Below, piece after piece: positions 6,186-8,654 of a DNA stretch of 8,654 nucleotides. The number at the start of each line of letters is the position of its first letter. The stretch's first letter is position 1. Under the pieces are notes generated by a model. That model did not search any database, had not been told where the DNA came from, and saw only the letters and a list, made by a program, of their open reading frames with translations. The stretch comes from an uncultured Clostridia bacterium (GTDB taxonomy: Bacteria > Bacillota > Clostridia > Christensenellales > UBA1242), in NCBI GenBank assembly GCA_947623795.1, contig CANQHS010000035.1:1-8654 (forward strand), written 5' to 3'. The translations under genes and the position numbers were made by a program.

Positions 6186-7310
6186 ATGATTAATAAAGAT
6201 TTTTTTGAAGCATTAAAAGATTTGGAAACGGAAAAAGGAATTAATGAAGAAGTTTTTATCCAAGCATTGGAGCAAGCTTTGACTGCAGCATATAAAAAGA
6301 ATTGCGGCATGGCAAAAAATGCCCAAGTGAAACTTAACCCAGAGAAAAGCACAATAAAAATATATTCCTATCGCACGGTAGTGCAAGAAGTTGAGGACGA
6401 AGACAAAGAAATAAGCCTTGAAGAAGCACAACAAATCAAACATAGTTATAAAGTTGGCGATTTAGTTATGCAAGAAGAATCGACAAAGGATTTTAACCGT
6501 ATTGCTGTTCAAACCGCCAAACAAGTCATCACGCAAAAAATTAAAGAGATTGAAAAACAATCAATTTATAAGGATATTGCAGAAAAAGAGGGTAAACTTA
6601 TTGTTGCAAATGTAAAACGTATCGATTTGGACAATGTCTATCTTGAAATTGGAGGCACAACGCTTGAAGGCCTATTAACAAAAAAGGATGTTTTGCCAAA
6701 CGACGACTTAAAGCCGGGTGATAGAATAAAAGTTTTCGTTCGTCACATTAAGGACGATTTCCGCGGCACAGTTGTCCAAGTTAGCAGAACACATCCAAAC
6801 TTTGTTAGATTATTGCTCGAAATGGAAGTCCCAGAGCTTAATAATGGCGAAGTTTCAATAGTCAACCTAGTTCGCGAGGCGGGACTTAGAACAAAAATTG
6901 CAGTAACAACGACCATTCCAAATCTTGATCCTGTTGGAGCATGTGTTGGCAACAAGGGCAGCCGCATCAACTCTGTCATCAACGAACTTAAAGGCGAAAA
7001 AATTGATATCATTAATTATAGTGAGAATCCCGCAGACTACATTGTTGCAGCCCTAAGTCCAGCAGAAGTTAGCGAAATAACGGTTGACACTGCCGCCGGA
7101 GTAGCGAATGTGCTTGTTCCAGAAAACAAACTATCTCTTGCAATTGGCAAGGGCGGACACAATGTTAGACTAGCCGCAAAATTGACTGGTTATAAGATTG
7201 ATGTTAAACCGGTTACTGCCAACACAAAAACAAAAGTGAACGATGTTGTTTCAACGGGCAGTGCGAATATTATATTGGACGACGATTTCTTTGACGACAT
7301 AGACGAATAG
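6186..7310 (+). CDS. nusA: Transcription termination/antitermination factor NusA
   Basis: NusA binds RNA polymerase and nascent RNA, and modulates pausing, intrinsic termination and rRNA antitermination. The 374-residue length matches the short Bacillota form without C-terminal acidic repeats. Domains in order are: the N-terminal polymerase-binding domain (about 1-128, starting with INKDFFEALKDLETEKGI), an S1 domain (about 136-200, with GTTLEGLLTKKDVLPND and KPGDRIKVFV), KH1 (about 202-280, GNKG at 255-258 in DPVGACVGNKGSRI) and KH2 (about 283-342, GKGG at 321-324 in LSLAIGKGGHNVRLAAKLTGYKIDV). A low-complexity linker and a strongly acidic tail (DDDFFDDIDE) close the protein. The ribosome site AAGGAG (6175-6180) overlaps the rimP stop. 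ylxR follows after seven bases. Confidence 0.97.
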   Translation: MINKDFFEALKDLETEKGINEEVFIQALEQALTAAYKKNCGMAKNAQVKLNPEKSTIKIYSYRTVVQEVEDEDKEISLEEAQQIKHSYKVGDLVMQEESTKDFNRIAVQTAKQVITQKIKEIEKQSIYKDIAEKEGKLIVANVKRIDLDNVYLEIGGTTLEGLLTKKDVLPNDDLKPGDRIKVFVRHIKDDFRGTVVQVSRTHPNFVRLLLEMEVPELNNGEVSIVNLVREAGLRTKIAVTTTIPNLDPVGACVGNKGSRINSVINELKGEKIDIINYSENPADYIVAALSPAEVSEITVDTAAGVANVLVPENKLSLAIGKGGHNVRLAAKLTGYKIDVKPVTANTKTKVNDVVSTGSANIILDDDFFDDIDE

Positions 7311-7317
7311 GAGTCAT

Positions 7318-7575
7318 ATGCATATAAAACAAGAACGAAGATGCGTGGCTTGCAGAAGCAATAAGCCACAAAACGAAATGTTGAGATTTGCAAAAATCGA
7401 CGGCAACATAATGATAGACGAAAAAAACAAACTTGGCGGTAGAGGTGCATATATATGCAAATCGCACGATTGCATCCAACTCGCCATCAAGAAAAAATGC
7501 TTAAATAAGGCTTTTAAAATGAATGTGGACAATTCTGTCTACGAAAAGATTGTGGAGTATGAAAAAAATAATTAG
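7318..7575 (+). CDS. ylxR: YlxR family RNA-binding protein (RnpM)
   Basis: YlxR is a small protein conserved between nusA and infB. In Bacillus subtilis it has been reported to bind RNase P RNA and modulate RNase P activity, and was renamed RnpM. The 85-residue sequence shows the family motifs ERRCVACR (6-13), EMLRFAKIDG, and GGRGAYIC (40-47), followed by HDCIQLAIKKKCLNKAF. Cysteines at 9, 12, 47 and 52 form two spaced pairs; whether they bind metal cannot be told from sequence. The protein is very basic apart from its acidic tail, which fits RNA binding. The ribosome site TAGGAG (7308-7313) contains the nusA stop codon. The last 17 bases overlap the start of ylxQ. Confidence 0.93.
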   Translation: MHIKQERRCVACRSNKPQNEMLRFAKIDGNIMIDEKNKLGGRGAYICKSHDCIQLAIKKKCLNKAFKMNVDNSVYEKIVEYEKNN

Positions 7576-7858
7576 TTTGTTGGGATTTGCTCGAAAATCA
7601 AACAATTTAATAATAGGTCAAAGCAGTTTAAAAAGATTTGCAGGACATATTTGCTTAATAATGTTGTGTTCAACTGCAACTGAAAATCTAAAAAATTTAG
7701 CAAAAAATTTGTCCGAAAAGCATCATTGCCCAATAATTGAAACCAAAGTCCCGCTAGAAACATTATCAAATATAGAAGGCGTTAAAATTTTAGGCATAAC
7801 GGATGAGAACCTTGCAAAAGGTATTATATTAAATAAGGAGAGTGTTAATATTGGCTAA
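7559..7858 (+). CDS. ylxQ: YlxQ, ribosomal L7Ae/L30e-like RNA-binding protein
   Basis: YlxQ belongs to the L7Ae/L30e/Gadd45 fold that binds kink-turn RNA. Its cellular role is not settled. The 99-residue product fits the family length of about 100. ISLLGFARKSNNLIIGQ (5-21) corresponds to the family N-terminus LLGLA-R-K-V-G. A strand-helix pattern follows, with ICLIMLCSTATENLKNLAKNL and the C-terminal VKILGITDENLAKGII (the family has VVAVTDQGFA or similar). I chose the ATG at 7559 because it places this motif at the normal distance from the N-terminus. An in-frame ATG at 7523 would add 12 residues overlapping ylxR. The GGAG at 7554-7557 is only one base from the start, so initiation probably depends on coupling to ylxR, which it overlaps by 17 bases. 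Confidence 0.85.
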   Translation: MKKIISLLGFARKSNNLIIGQSSLKRFAGHICLIMLCSTATENLKNLAKNLSEKHHCPIIETKVPLETLSNIEGVKILGITDENLAKGIILNKESVNIG

Positions 7859-8654
7859 CGAACAAAAACAAGATTTTAATAAATCGATAAAAGAACTTCA
7901 ATCAATGGTTAAGGATAAATTATTTATATCTTTAGCCGAAAAGTTTTATAATTTAAAACTTGAAATGGGTGCATTGGTAAGACAAGTTAAAGAAAAAGAA
8001 AATGCACTTTTGGTTGGAGAAAATAACAAAGTTAACAAGGTGGAAACACCCGAAACTCTTTCAACGCCAAAACCCGAACCAAAACCAGCCACTCCTATTG
8101 TGCTTAACGCTTCAAATACAAACGCATCCACAAAGCAAGAGAGAAAATCATTTATCCCAAACAATCAAAATGCTCAAAACAATCAATTTAAAAAGCCAAA
8201 TGGTCAACAATTTATCAAAAAACCATTTAATAACAACTTTAAACAAAACAATCTAAATCCAAATGCTCAAAAAAATCCTAACTTCAAGCCGGGCAATAGA
8301 CCAATGCAAAAACCACTTCTTAATAGAGACAACAAGCAACGCCCAGCAATAAACTATGCTCAACCTGTCATAACTGCAAGCCCAGCGAGAAACTTTGCGA
8401 ACAAGAAAAAAGAAGTCCATTTTGAAGAAAAACATCAATATTCAAAGCGAGACTTGTTAAAACGCGGCATGATTGAAGAGGAAGAGAGCACCAGAGATAT
8501 TGTCCGCAAAAATAGAGTAAAGAAAAAAGAAGTTACCACAGTTGTTCAAGAAAGGCCACAAGGTCCAGCAATTATCAACACGGATAATATCACAGTCAAA
8601 CTCCTTTCCGAAGTTAGCGGCAAGCCGGTTAGCGAAATCATCAAAAAGTTCATG
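7851..8654 (+). CDS. infB: Translation initiation factor IF-2, 3'-truncated by the window edge
   Basis: IF-2 is the GTPase that brings initiator tRNA to the 30S subunit and promotes subunit joining. The window holds only the first 268 codons, before the GTPase domain. The frame is open throughout. The chosen start is TTG at 7851, which gives MANEQKQDF and lies ten bases after AAGGAG (7835-7840). An in-frame GTG at 7842 is too close to that site. The start overlaps the end of ylxQ by eight bases. Residues 1-55 look like charged helices. Residues about 60-185 are low-complexity, rich in Asn, Gln, Lys and Pro, as in the disordered N-terminus of many IF-2 proteins. The last residues VKLLSEVSGKPVSEIIKKFM match the conserved IF2_N module. 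The gene position after ylxQ supports the call. Confidence 0.92.
   Translation, partial: MANEQKQDFNKSIKELQSMVKDKLFISLAEKFYNLKLEMGALVRQVKEKENALLVGENNKVNKVETPETLSTPKPEPKPATPIVLNASNTNASTKQERKSFIPNNQNAQNNQFKKPNGQQFIKKPFNNNFKQNNLNPNAQKNPNFKPGNRPMQKPLLNRDNKQRPAINYAQPVITASPARNFANKKKEVHFEEKHQYSKRDLLKRGMIEEEESTRDIVRKNRVKKKEVTTVVQERPQGPAIINTDNITVKLLSEVSGKPVSEIIKKFM

Noticed and set aside
7316..7325. Palindrome ATATGCATAT at the ylxR start codon
   Set aside because: It is short, arises from the start context CATATGCAT, and has no partner copy in the window.
7523..7558. Longer ylxQ start at ATG 7523
   Set aside because: It adds 12 residues with no family similarity and has no better ribosome site. ATG 7559 fits the usual L7Ae-like N-terminus.
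7842..7850. GTG 7842 as the infB start
   Set aside because: It is only one base after GGAG, too close for initiation. TTG 7851 has workable spacing and gives a typical N-terminus.
8002..8256. Open frame on the + strand overlapping infB
   Set aside because: It is out of frame with the IF-2 N-terminus and lacks a ribosome site. It reflects the low-complexity, stop-poor linker codons.

Overview
The window is an AT-rich stretch of bacterial housekeeping DNA, all genes on the + strand. It follows the order typical of Bacillota: tsf, frr, uppS, cdsA, rseP, the polC position, rimP, nusA, ylxR, ylxQ, infB. The compact EF-Ts, the NusA without C-terminal repeats, the YlxR/YlxQ pair and a PolC-type protein all point to a low-GC Bacillota. 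A Clostridia-like, probably uncultured and somewhat streamlined lineage is my inference, not something the sequence proves. TGA acts as a stop codon (end of uppS), so the standard code applies.

Region 1 (1-631): the 3' part of tsf ends at a clear intrinsic terminator. An AT-rich intergenic region of about 180 bases follows, holding a probable promoter and a short palindrome upstream of frr. Region 2 (632-4060): frr, uppS, cdsA and rseP are tightly packed (uppS starts on the base after the frr stop; uppS and cdsA overlap by 4 bases). They couple ribosome recycling to undecaprenyl-diphosphate synthesis, CDP-diacylglycerol synthesis and regulated intramembrane proteolysis. Three genes often found in this cluster in Bacillota are absent: pyrH (expected between tsf and frr), dxr (between cdsA and rseP) and proS (after rseP).

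Region 3 (4059-5633): a terminator-like hairpin whose loop contains a consensus -35 hexamer leads into a 505-residue protein at the position normally held by polC. It keeps PolC-like N-terminal and OB-fold segments and a complete DEDDh 3'-5' exonuclease domain. It has no PHP domain and no polymerase core. This is the most unusual feature of the window.

Region 4 (5634-8654): a strong extended -10 promoter starts the rimP-nusA-ylxR-ylxQ-infB transcription unit (30S maturation, transcription elongation/antitermination, RNA-binding accessory proteins, translation initiation). Its leader carries a perfect 9-bp GC-rich hairpin that includes a decoy Shine-Dalgarno, an anti-Shine-Dalgarno and a possible five-codon ORF. 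infB probably starts at TTG inside the end of ylxQ and runs off the right edge. I see no mobile element, CRISPR array, tRNA or rRNA.
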